64,000 nucleotides of DNA. It comes from Dissophora ornata. Taxonomy: Eukaryota; Mortierellomycota; Mortierellomycetes; Mortierellales; Mortierellaceae. Each line of letters starts with the position of its first letter. The stretch's first letter is position 1. The stretch is from assembly GCA_025201705.1 (NCBI GenBank), contig MU616598.1, forward strand, positions 1 through 64,000. The letters are read 5' to 3'. Below, piece by piece: positions 55,979 to 64,000 of this stretch. The notes below the pieces were generated by a model. It saw only the letters and a list, made by a program, of their open reading frames with translations. It was not told the DNA's origin and did not search any database. A program made the translations under genes and the position numbers.

Positions 55979-58609
55979 ATGGACGCACGCCAACGCAGAG
56001 ACTGTAGTCCGGAATACCCATCCGCTACCCTGGAAAGTGGCCTTCAACCCGACTATTCATTGGGAGACCTCGACACAGTCTTTTCATATTTGAGGCTCGA
56101 GAAAACATACCTATCGTCTACGGATGCGTTAGTAACAACGACAACAACAACAACATCTACGACTAAAGTCTTTGATTCCCAAACAAACGACATAAAAATA
56201 CCGGCTAATAACACGCCGCCACCGAACACTAGAGTTCTGGAAGAGCACCTGGTCTCTAGTGGTGATCTAGGAGATCTCTCGAGGATCTTTCAATACCTAC
56301 AAGCTCACCGGAAGACTCACCATCCTCATCAGTCAGTTGATTCGACCGTGGCACCTCTTCACCACAATTTAAGGAAAGAACTCCTATACCCTAACCGGAT
56401 TATAATCGACAACGCCAGCTCTCGAGTGCATGACGAATCATTCGTGTTGGCCAGCTCGGATGCGGCACCTTCTCTCGTCATCAATGATGCCGCAGAAGAA
56501 TCCATGGAGACCACCGTAGAACCGAGTCAAGAGGCCAATACACTCCTTGATGAAGACGCTCTCAGCGAGTGGACATCGGATAGCAAGCGCCGGATCAACA
56601 AAGGAAAGGTTACAACAAGAAAGGGACTTCCGATCGATGAGCCGTCAAGCAGCGGAGGATGGGCCTCTTCTGAATCTGATCACAAGGAAGGTGCAGAGCC
56701 TGAGCCGGCGACGTATAATCACGAAGCGACTCCCGGAGTCCTCCTTCACGAAGAAACCGATGACGACAAGTCATGTTTGAAAGATGTTACCATCACCGCT
56801 TCCAAATCTGTATCTAAAGACACAGAGCCTGCATCGACACGCCCATCGCGTACCTTCATTTTCAAGAAGAAACGGCCTTGGCAGGCCACACGGGCTTTAA
56901 AACACATGAAGATACTATTCTTGGCGGAGCAGCAACAACTGAATGAACTTCGACGGTCACAACAACTGGAGCGACCGCAGCGGGGGCCAGGGCCTATAGA
57001 CTCAAAACCTCATGACGAGAGACATGGTTGCTCCAAGGATGCGACTATGATGCTGCGAAGCAACCAGGAGAAGCGTGAGATATCCAGCTGTGAGATGGTG
57101 CTTACAAACAAACCCCGGTCGCATTACAAAAACTTTTGGAGGAGCTGCACGTTGGACACCGAAGAATCCGAGAGCGAAGCAGTGTCTCCGATGACCTCGA
57201 CACAGTGTCTGAGCGAGGAGCAGAGTGCAGCGAAACAACTGTTGGCAATGAAGGTCAGGGATACCTTCTTGGCGCCCAAAGGAACCTCGCTCTTAGAACA
57301 GGCCCTGTCGAAGTCTGAGACAGATATTGTTGGTTGGGTCGTAGAGAACCCAAGCGCCGAGGACACGCACTCAGACCAGGACAAGATTATTATTCAAGGG
57401 TCCTCGGAACAGGCTTCCCCCGATGTGGCGCAGGAGCCTCTTAAAACTGATGATGTGGAGGAGCCGATGGAAGATGATGTTGTACCGTCAGATCGAGTTT
57501 TTATTTTTGTAGACAACTCGAATATCCTTACCGGATTCTATCAGTATCATCAACAGCATGTGACTGTACTGAATGAGGACAATGTTCCTTCCGGAAAGCA
57601 CGTAGCCATAGTTGACAGGAATGAGCAAGACGACTCTGATGCAGACGAAGAGATAATACTTTACCCCATTTGTCCACGCTCTCAACAAGCGGACCAGGAC
57701 AAGCGTGCAAGGCCCACAACGTCGTCGGCAGGAGCAAGGATGGTCAAGGGCAAATTTCCCATTTTCAATTACGGGGCATTTTTTGATCTACTGAGGAGAA
57801 ATCGGTTTGCAGCGCGGCGAGTGCTGGTGGGCTCTGCCCCTTTATTCCAAGAGTTGGATATGGCTCTCGAACATCGCTACGAGACGATCATTTTGCGGAG
57901 AGTCCGGAAGTTCGTTCAAGGCGAACTCGGCGCAGTTCCGATTCCAACCAAGCAGCTCCGATACCGTAGCGGCGGTTATGCTGGCAGCAGCATTGTCAAT
58001 GTAAATACCGCACCGCTGGTTGGCAATCAGCTTGCATTTGCCCTAGAAGGCGGAGCCACGTCTACGGGACTCGGAGAGGCTACTAAAGAGGGTGCATATG
58101 GTAATCAGCAAAATCACGCAGTGACAGCAACAGCCGCACCAGCGGCGAAGGGAGAGCAAGGCGTGGACGAACTTTTGCATCTCAAGATGATGGAAACATT
58201 GCTGGACCACGAACCAGCAACGATGGTTGTAGCGACGGGTGATGGTGGCGACAGTGAATTTGGAGGTGGTGGGTTCTATGCTGTAATCAAACGCGCACTC
58301 GACCGTGGGTGGCAAGTTGAGATGGTGAGCTGGGAAGATCAGCTAAGCGGGGTTTATTTGGAACTGGCGCTTGAATACGGATTTGCGTGTGACGATCACG
58401 GACACAAGCATGGGCCAGTACGCGGACCTGGACGTGGACCAGGACATGGATGGTGTAATCGCTCGCATCAAAAAGCAGCCTTTCACAAGCAGAAAGAGAA
58501 ACAAACCGGCCGTCAACGGTGGTCTGAGAATGGCCGATGTAATCGTGGCCACCTGAGAGTGTGGTGTCTGGATTGGTGTAGCGACCAGTTTATGCAAGAT
58601 CAAGTTTAG
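55979..58609 (+). CDS. NYN-domain (PIN-like nuclease fold) protein, probably frameshifted near its 3' end
   Basis: One frame of 876 codons. Residues 1-480 are low complexity with short repeats such as 'SLGDLDTVFSYLR' and 'DLGDLSRIFQYLQ', two related helical motifs. The NYN/PIN-like part covers about residues 505-800: acidic strand 'VFIFVDNSNILTGF', then 'NYGAFFDLLRRNR', 'VLVGSAP', 'GVDELLHLKMMETLLDHEPA' and 'VVATGDGGDSEF'. The three conserved Asp of the fold (VDNSN, VDELL, TGDG) are present, so RNA cleavage or binding is plausible, as in MARF1 or LabA-type proteins. After 'YLELALEYG' the frame becomes His/Gly/Cys/Trp-rich, whereas the +1 frame gives a normal-looking continuation ('LRVTITDTSMGQYADLDVDQ') ending at 58556. 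A one-base insertion or sequence error near 58376-58381 is likely. Confidence 0.72.
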   Translation: MDARQRRDCSPEYPSATLESGLQPDYSLGDLDTVFSYLRLEKTYLSSTDALVTTTTTTTSTTKVFDSQTNDIKIPANNTPPPNTRVLEEHLVSSGDLGDLSRIFQYLQAHRKTHHPHQSVDSTVAPLHHNLRKELLYPNRIIIDNASSRVHDESFVLASSDAAPSLVINDAAEESMETTVEPSQEANTLLDEDALSEWTSDSKRRINKGKVTTRKGLPIDEPSSSGGWASSESDHKEGAEPEPATYNHEATPGVLLHEETDDDKSCLKDVTITASKSVSKDTEPASTRPSRTFIFKKKRPWQATRALKHMKILFLAEQQQLNELRRSQQLERPQRGPGPIDSKPHDERHGCSKDATMMLRSNQEKREISSCEMVLTNKPRSHYKNFWRSCTLDTEESESEAVSPMTSTQCLSEEQSAAKQLLAMKVRDTFLAPKGTSLLEQALSKSETDIVGWVVENPSAEDTHSDQDKIIIQGSSEQASPDVAQEPLKTDDVEEPMEDDVVPSDRVFIFVDNSNILTGFYQYHQQHVTVLNEDNVPSGKHVAIVDRNEQDDSDADEEIILYPICPRSQQADQDKRARPTTSSAGARMVKGKFPIFNYGAFFDLLRRNRFAARRVLVGSAPLFQELDMALEHRYETIILRRVRKFVQGELGAVPIPTKQLRYRSGGYAGSSIVNVNTAPLVGNQLAFALEGGATSTGLGEATKEGAYGNQQNHAVTATAAPAAKGEQGVDELLHLKMMETLLDHEPATMVVATGDGGDSEFGGGGFYAVIKRALDRGWQVEMVSWEDQLSGVYLELALEYGFACDDHGHKHGPVRGPGRGPGHGWCNRSHQKAAFHKQKEKQTGRQRWSENGRCNRGHLRVWCLDWCSDQFMQDQV

Positions 58610-58988
58610 CAAGATATCGCCAACACCATGCACAGTTGCAGGCAGGCAAGAAAGCAGCCGATCTCAGTTCTGAATAAATGTGTTGCTCCACCTCAAATGT
58701 ACGCTCTGTTCCCGCTCGACAATAACCTCGCATTTATTTCTCTTTTACTAAAACCTGTTGCTCCAATTCCTTCACTCGAGCCTTTAATCGTTTGATTTCT
58801 TCATCCTTCTCCTCAGCAGATTCCATCGGATTGGGTTGGTCTGGCTGCTGGCTTGATCCCAGATTGGCTGGTGGCTCCGACGAGGCGCTTCCATGGACGG
58901 CTGCTAGGACAGGCTTTTCTACGTCCGTATCGATCTCGCCCTCGAGAGAGCCTTGTCCAGGTGGGATTGTTGTCACGGAAGGCTATTC

Positions 58989-60882
58989 CTACACGGTTCG
59001 ACGGGTCCCCGCGACTTGCGATTCCCTGATATCTTCCATGGTGCTTGCCGTGGCAGTTTGGCCGGGCATGATGCAAGTGACTGTGTCCAAGTGATCATCT
59101 TGTACATTCTCCTCATCATCCGACTCCATAGAATTATCAATGTCTGGTTCCATGATCTCTTGGGCTTGTTCCTGTTCAGGCTCTCGTTCCTCTGAATCCA
59201 CGAGCTCTGAGTACACTTCGACAACCTTTTTCAAGTTCTCCGTCGGGGTCCCGAGATAGGATCCACGTTGCACTAACGCATGGAAGGTCTGTGGCCTCAA
59301 GGTCTTTTGGGAGACGTGGTTCACTAGCCGCAGGTACCGTCTGTTTGTGTACAGCAGGGCGTCGATTTCCTGTCGCTGAACTTTGGATTTTTGCAAGAAC
59401 AAATTCTGTTGTTGAATCAATTTCGCTTTGTTGGCAACAAATTCATTGATATCCTCCTTTGCTCGAATGATCCACTTCTGGTGCTTGTTGGACCTCTTCA
59501 CATAGAGTTTTGCATGCAGGACGCCATTCTGGTACGACTGTCGCGTGTAATTCGTTTCCCAAAATTCGTGACCTTCACCTCCCCGTTCGTCCTTGAGAGA
59601 GACATTGTGGATCATCAATCTTCGATCGTCGATTTTGAGGCCAGGGGGGTTTTTTATCACCATACGTGAGACCACATTCCCAGGGGCAGGTTCCCAATCC
59701 TGATCGAATCGAGCCTCTGCTAGGACTTCGAGATCACCCACGTCATAGGTGAGAAGAAACTCCTGAGCGACTCTTTCCTTAGTCTCGATTTGATTGATCT
59801 CGGACTCAATACGATAGATCTCGGCCAAGATCTCACCTTGCTGCTGATCCTTGAATAGAAGTGTCTCCTCCATAACCTTGGACATGCCTTTGTACTTGTC
59901 CTTAACCAAGTTGTCGGTTTCTTTCATCGTTGGGGTCTTTTTCATTATCGTCCTGTTCATGGATACAGGTCGATTGAATTCCGCCAACTTCAAAATCTTG
60001 CGGACCGTGTTCTGTGTGATGCATTTCTGGATTGGCTTTTTGGTCTCGAGATCGCAGTCGATCAAGAAGTGGGGGAAAGAATTCCGACCCATGATCTCAT
60101 GTAGGACCTTTGATTTTTCATTCATATATTCCCGAAACCCGCACTGTTTCGGATGTAGATCCTTGTAATCGATTTTTGTATGCAGGAAGGCCATGATACC
60201 GTTGAATTCTGGAAACAAATCCATATAAGCCCTGATAGCGTTCCGGAGTCCAGGACTAAACGGTCCTTTGCCGATGAGGACTAGATGAATCTTTCCCGCT
60301 CTCAGGATTGCATTGAAAATCTTTGCCACATGGAGTTCATTTGAGTTGTTGGTATCATTCAGGCCTGGTGTATCCAAAAGATTGAACTGGATCGCTCTAG
60401 ATGTTTGTTTCCGTCTCCTGATCGTAACCCCTTTCCTGCGATCGAGCTGATCTTCAAAATCCTCTGGGTCGAGATTATGGATGAGCCGGCCGTAATCCAG
60501 GCGGCGGGGGGTCACCGACTTGAAGTAATTTCCGCCCGGCACTGAAGTCTCGACAGCCTCATATGTTGGAAGACTGTGAGAATGGACGAGCAACGGACTT
60601 GGAATGTGTGCGAGACGTTCCGTTGCTAATAGCGCTGTGGTCGACAAGATAGTGTTCATCGGCAAACTTTCTGACAGCCTCAACAAAGGTACTCTTTCCA
60701 GACTGCGTCTCGCCTAGCAGAAGAATGTTGTATGTTTGAGGCTGACGGGCCGCATCGTCTTTCGGCGGTTGGGGCGGGCATGCACCTGATGCGTTAGCGA
60801 TGGACTGAGGCGGCTTGGGCGGAGGAGCAGGTGGTTGATGGTTCTTACGGAAGGGGCTTAAGATAGAGTTAGAAGTGGCCAT
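58989..60882 (-). CDS. AIG1/IAN-like P-loop GTPase with coiled coil, interrupted by a one-base frame break
   Basis: From ATG at 60882 to the stop at 58989 is 1894 bases, one more than a multiple of three. The first frame (to 60559) holds a Pro-rich leader and the P-loop GETQSGKST (about residues 57-65). Downstream, in the +1 frame, come the G3 motif 'LLDTPGLNDTN', 'GKGPFSPGLRNAI', 'AFLHTKIDYKDLHP' and a long coiled-coil part ending in an acidic tail. Comparison with the paralog at 61982-63713 places the frame change near 60575-60595. Removing one base would give about 630 residues. No intron with usable borders explains it. It may be a recent pseudogene, a sequence error or, less likely, programmed shifting. 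Related GTPases (AIG1, GIMAP) act in immunity in plants and animals; the fungal role is unknown. Confidence 0.75.
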
Positions 60883-61209
60883 GCTGTTCTGGAGGTTGAC
60901 AGTCAGCGTATGAAATAATTGTGCCTCGAAGACTGAACAAGAGCACAGCGTTTTGCTCATCTACCGGAAGTCGGCTCGGGTAACGCAGCGCAGAGTGCTG
61001 AAAGTTTGAGTAATTTGTGGGGACAAGGGCAATGAAAGGAGCTGGGGAGCTGGGACAAAGGAAAAGGAGATATTCAAACCATTGAGTCAATATTTAGGCC
61101 TGCGGTAATAATGCGCATGTTTCCTTCAGATCAAGCTGTTTGTGTTCATCACAAAGGCGATTTTCGTCCTTAGTGCACAAACTCAAAGGTTCAGCTGGCT
61201 ATCTTTAAA

Positions 61210-61268
61210 GGCTAGAATCCAGCCTGGTGGAAGGCAAGCATTCCATAAATGCACACATCAAAATTCCA
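61210..61268 (-). repeat. tRNA-Gly-like repeat fragment, copy 1 (inverted)
   Basis: Read on the minus strand it matches copies 2-4: GAATTTTG, GTGCATTTA, GAATGCTTGCCTTCCA and GGCTGGATTC. The GAATGCT(T/C)GCCTTCCA core resembles the anticodon arm of tRNA-Gly with a TCC anticodon, and GGATTC stands where the T-arm (B box) would be. Confidence 0.65.
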
Positions 61269-61359
61269 TTTGTCTTCTCCAGCTGGTCTCAAAGCGAACG
61301 TTTTCATCAGGTTCACCGGATCCCTCAAAATTTCATTGCGTTGTCTTAAAAAGGTAATA

Positions 61360-61415
61360 TAATTTTGGTGCGTGCATTTAATAATGCTCGCCTTCTCACA
61401 GGCTGGATTCGAGCT
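61360..61415 (+). repeat. tRNA-Gly-like repeat fragment, copy 2
   Basis: GTGCGTGCATTTA, AATGCTCGCCTTC and GGCTGGATTCGAG in order. Direct orientation; the GGATTCGAG is B-box-like for RNA polymerase III. It cannot fold as a complete tRNA. Confidence 0.65.
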
Positions 61416-61454
61416 CAGCTTTGAGGCCAGCCTGAGGAGAAGACCATTGGCAAC

Positions 61455-61515
61455 GGAATTTTGATACGTGCATTTACGGAATGCTTGCCTCCCATGAGGC
61501 TGGGTTCGAGCCTGG
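61455..61515 (+). repeat. tRNA-Gly-like repeat fragment, copy 3
   Basis: Best T-arm of the set: GGCTGGGTTCGAGCC. The anticodon-like loop reads CTCCCAT, again a glycine anticodon (CCC). It starts about 95 bases after copy 2. Confidence 0.65.
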
Positions 61516-61536
61516 AACCGAGCCAGAAAAGCAATA

Positions 61537-61595
61537 GAATTCTGGCGCGTGCACGTAAAGAATGCTCGCCTTCCATCCGGCTGGATTCGAGCCTA
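61537..61595 (+). repeat. tRNA-Gly-like repeat fragment, copy 4
   Basis: Reads GCGCGTGCACGTAAAGAATG, CTCGCCTTCCATC and GGCTGGATTCGAGCC. The loop CTTCCAT carries a glycine TCC anticodon. It starts about 82 bases after copy 3. Confidence 0.65.
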
Positions 61596-61981
61596 CCAAT
61601 GCAGCTCGAATGTTGGTCCATTTACAAACTCGGAAACAAACCACATCTTGCATATGAGATGAACTACTCATGTTCATGTTGAAACGGGCGATTGAGGGCG
61701 AGGTATTGTTCCTTCAGGAAGTCTAGGCCTCAAGCGGTTGGATTCTTACATAGTCGCACCGACAAATAACCATATTCGCTCTTTCCTCTGTTCTTTTCCA
61801 ACCTTCGTTTCTGTATCATTAACACCACTACGACCTCATTGAAATCGCTCATTCCGTTCCTCCAGTAAGCAGTCATCATTATCTTGCCCATTCATCTGTG
61901 ACATCTCCTCGTTCAATATCTAAGCGTACTACATTTTTCTTATTCGTTGGTGTCAAAATCAAAGCAATACGAGAATTGCAG

Positions 61982-63713
61982 TACGACTGACAAACGGGTT
62001 TGGATTGCTATCCACGAACAACAAGCCAATTCAGCAACCTACACATCCTGCTCGTGAGTTCAACGTCCTGCTCCTGGGCGAGACACAAGCCGGCAAGAGT
62101 ACCTTCATTCAAGCTACACGTCAATATGCTGATTCAGCGTACCAAAAGATGGAAGGAGTCATTGGCAACGGAATCTCTTCTTGCACAAGCGCGGTTACGA
62201 GATATTCTATCTCCACAGATCTGCCGTCGTACAATATCGTTGAAATCAGATCAATGAATGGATAAACTACCATAGAAAATTCAACTATGGCCTCTTTCCG
62301 AACCGGGTGAATGCGGACGATTACGAGGATGAACTCAACGAACGCAAGAAATATACACTCCAACACGGGGAGATCTCTGATGAAAATCTTAGATTCAACC
62401 TGTACGACACCCCGGGTCTGAACGACACCAATAGTATGGACGAACTCCATGTCGCCAATATCTTTGACAAGATCAAAGAAGCAGGCAGGATCCATTTGGT
62501 TCTAATCATGGTTGGCAAGGGTCCTTTCAGTCCAGGCCTGAGGAACGCAATCAGGTGCTACCTTGACATCTTTCCACAGTTTGATGGAATTATGGCCTTT
62601 GTCCATACCAAGATCGACTATAAGGATCTGCACCCTGGCCAGCTCAAATTCAAGCAGTACATGGAGGAAAAAATGAAGGTTATCCACGAAATTATGGGCC
62701 GCAACAGCTTCACTCACTTTTGGATTGACTGCAACCTTGAAAGCAACAAACCCGTCCGAAAGTGTATCACGCATAACACTATCCGAAAGATCCTCAAAGT
62801 TGCCATGCTTAATCGCCCTATATCATTGAAGGCAACGTTGATGTGCAAGACACCCAAGATGCGGGAGACTGACAGCTTGGTGAAGGACAAGTACGAAGGC
62901 ATGTCCAAGGCCATGGAGGACGCTCTTCGATTCAAGAATACAGAAGAAGGCAATACTCTGGCGGACATCTATAGTCTTAACACTTCCATCATCAACAACG
63001 AATCCGAAGAGAAGAGCAATGATCTCTATATCCAAACCAATGGCACAGATGAGCTCCAGCTGTTGGATGAAATCAGACATGACGACACCTGGGGCCTGTT
63101 CCGTGACCTTTTCAACTGTATCCGCCAAGATTACGCGATACTGGAGTAGCAAGACTTTGTGATTGATCAGATGGTCCTGTACAACCATGGTTTCAATTTA
63201 GACGAGACGGAAGGTGGCTCCGGCGAAAAGTTCTGGAAAACTCGATTTAGGAGAAAGAACTTTCAGAATGGGGTCTTGTATGCCAAGTTTTACGTCCAAA
63301 AGTGCAACAAGTACCGGCAAGAGATCTTACGCATGAAGATACGACAGTGCGAATTAGACCAGGAATGGCTTGTTTTGACTAGCAATCGCGAATCTCAAGA
63401 CGAGAGATCGAGGAAGCAGAGGGAGGAGATCGAAGGGTTGGTGAAGAGGAATGACGAATACATGAAACTTGTGAGTATCGTCAAGGAGGTGCAGATGAGG
63501 CCCGAGGTATTCCGTGCCCTCGCTGAAGCTGGAGCCTATGTTGGCACGCCCTCAGAAAATGTCCACAAGGTCGTAGAAGTCTACGCTCGGGTATTGGAGG
63601 AGCAGTGGAGCCTCAGGGCGGCCTGCGATAGCGACGTTGGGGTAACAGTTGACAACTCGATGGAGTCTGACGACGAAGATGATAACAATCAGAGCATTGA
63701 GCCTTTTCCATAA
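61982..63713 (+). pseudogene. AIG1/IAN-like GTPase paralog, probable pseudogene
   Basis: Paralog of the gene at 58989-60882. It holds the P-loop 'NVLLLGETQAGKSTF' (about 62056-62105), G3 'LYDTPGLNDTN', 'GKGPFSPGLRNAI', 'AFVHTKIDYKDLHPG', a coiled coil and an acidic tail with 'DNSMESDDED' like its partner. Three defects: no ATG in frame before the P-loop; a frame change between the P-loop part and the rest near 62229-62275 (a 47-base GT..AG intron is an alternative explanation); and a TAG at 63147-63149 inside a region that aligns without interruption to the partner. Sequence after the stop is still conserved, so decay seems recent. Unspliced upstream exons could supply a start. Confidence 0.65.
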
Positions 63714-63793
63714 TTTCAATAAATTGCTTGTTATTTCCTGTCTCTTGTCATTCTTGCTAGTATTTCTGGCCTTCGCCAACACCCTAAAACTAA

Positions 63794-64000
63794 CTGCAAC
63801 CCTATGGATATTCTAAACCGCATATTAAAATCATACTCTATGAACGTACAGGGGTAGGAAAGTCCATTATAGCCAACATGCTTGTCCAAGAAAATTTCTT
63901 TGCCAAGAACCGACTCGAGGTCGGTGATTCCTCCGCTGGAGTTACTTCAAGTGTCGAGGCCGTGGATGGAAGAGGGTGGATTGTGGTCGATACCGTTGGT
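63794..64000 (+). CDS. AIG1/IAN-type GTPase, 5' fragment cut by the window end
   Basis: The plus strand reads 'IILYERTGVGKSIIANML', then 'SSAGVTSSVEAVDGRGWIVV' and DTVG at the last bases. These are a P-loop (RTGVGKS), the switch region with a conserved Thr, and the G3 motif DTVG of IAN/AIG1 GTPases, a different subtype from the two neighbours (which have GETQxGKST and DTPG). A stop at 63791 precedes the frame and I find no ATG or clean acceptor, so the true start or first exon is unresolved. It is partial only because the window ends. Confidence 0.6.
   Translation, partial: MQPYGYSKPHIKIILYERTGVGKSIIANMLVQENFFAKNRLEVGDSSAGVTSSVEAVDGRGWIVVDTVG

Larger units (their letters stand above)
60883..61981. 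other. Intergenic region between divergent GTPase genes, with tRNA-Gly-like repeats
   Basis: Shared upstream region of the two divergent GTPase genes. Its middle is filled by four copies of a tRNA-Gly-like repeat (61210-61595). The right end has a CT-rich stretch and a possible 5' intron (donor near 61867, acceptor at 61981) ahead of the plus-strand gene. Confidence 0.6.

Noticed and set aside
61210..61595. Functional tRNA-Gly genes
   Set aside because: The D arm and acceptor stem cannot be formed in any of the four copies, so they are reported as tRNA-like repeats only.

Overview
This 64-kb window is nuclear DNA from a filamentous fungus. Genes are dense, and many are broken by short GT..AG introns of roughly 50-390 nt. 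Transcription starts lie near CT-rich leaders, and the proteins are typically fungal: a TOK-type potassium channel, an Ssb-type Hsp70, an Msb1/Mug8-like morphogenesis protein, a DUF2985 protein and a GPI-anchored wall protein. The mix, which includes an RFWD3-like ubiquitin ligase, an NYN-domain protein and AIG1/IAN-type GTPases, suggests an early-diverging lineage. My best guess is Mortierellomycotina/Mucoromycota; this is inference, because no rRNA or species marker is present. Exon structures were assembled by hand from splice sites and codon phase and should be read as models.

Layout. 0-3.2 kb: Msb1/Mug8-like gene (-), followed by about 5.4 kb in which I see no convincing gene. 8.6-11.1 kb: PAS-like protein (+). 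11.4-15 kb: TOK1-like two-pore K+ channel (-). 15.6-19.9 kb: large RasGEF with a small helical N-terminal module (-). 20.4-21.1 kb: GPI-anchored cysteine-rich protein (-), divergent from SPT5 (+, 21.8-26.1 kb). 26.6-28.9 kb: ribosome-associated Hsp70 Ssb (-), convergent with SPT5. 30-30.7 kb: small secreted ML/NPC2-like protein (+). 31-31.6 kb: a three-exon glutaredoxin-like gene (-) that is easy to miss. 31.9-33.7 kb: C2H2 zinc-finger protein (-). 34.2-34.8 kb: doubtful SERF-like micro-gene (+). 35-36.4 kb: single-pass membrane protein (-). 37.1-39.4 kb: DUF2985 membrane protein (-).

39.8-54.8 kb is a compact housekeeping stretch. It holds a ten-exon RecQ helicase (-), a PUDP-type phosphatase divergent from it (+), an RFWD3-like RING/WD40 ubiquitin ligase (+), UGP1 (+), an eleven-exon HemW-like radical SAM protein (+) and S-adenosylhomocysteine hydrolase (+). 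RecQ and RFWD3 both act in genome maintenance. UGP1 supplies UDP-glucose for the wall and glycogen, and SAH1 keeps methylation running.

56-64 kb is accessory in character. It contains an NYN-domain protein whose 3' end looks frameshifted and three AIG1/IAN-type GTPase genes. One GTPase gene (-) has a single-base frame break, one (+) looks like a pseudogene, and the third runs off the window. Between the first two GTPase genes lies a small array of tRNA-Gly-like repeat fragments, three direct and one inverted. This is the most unusual part of the window.
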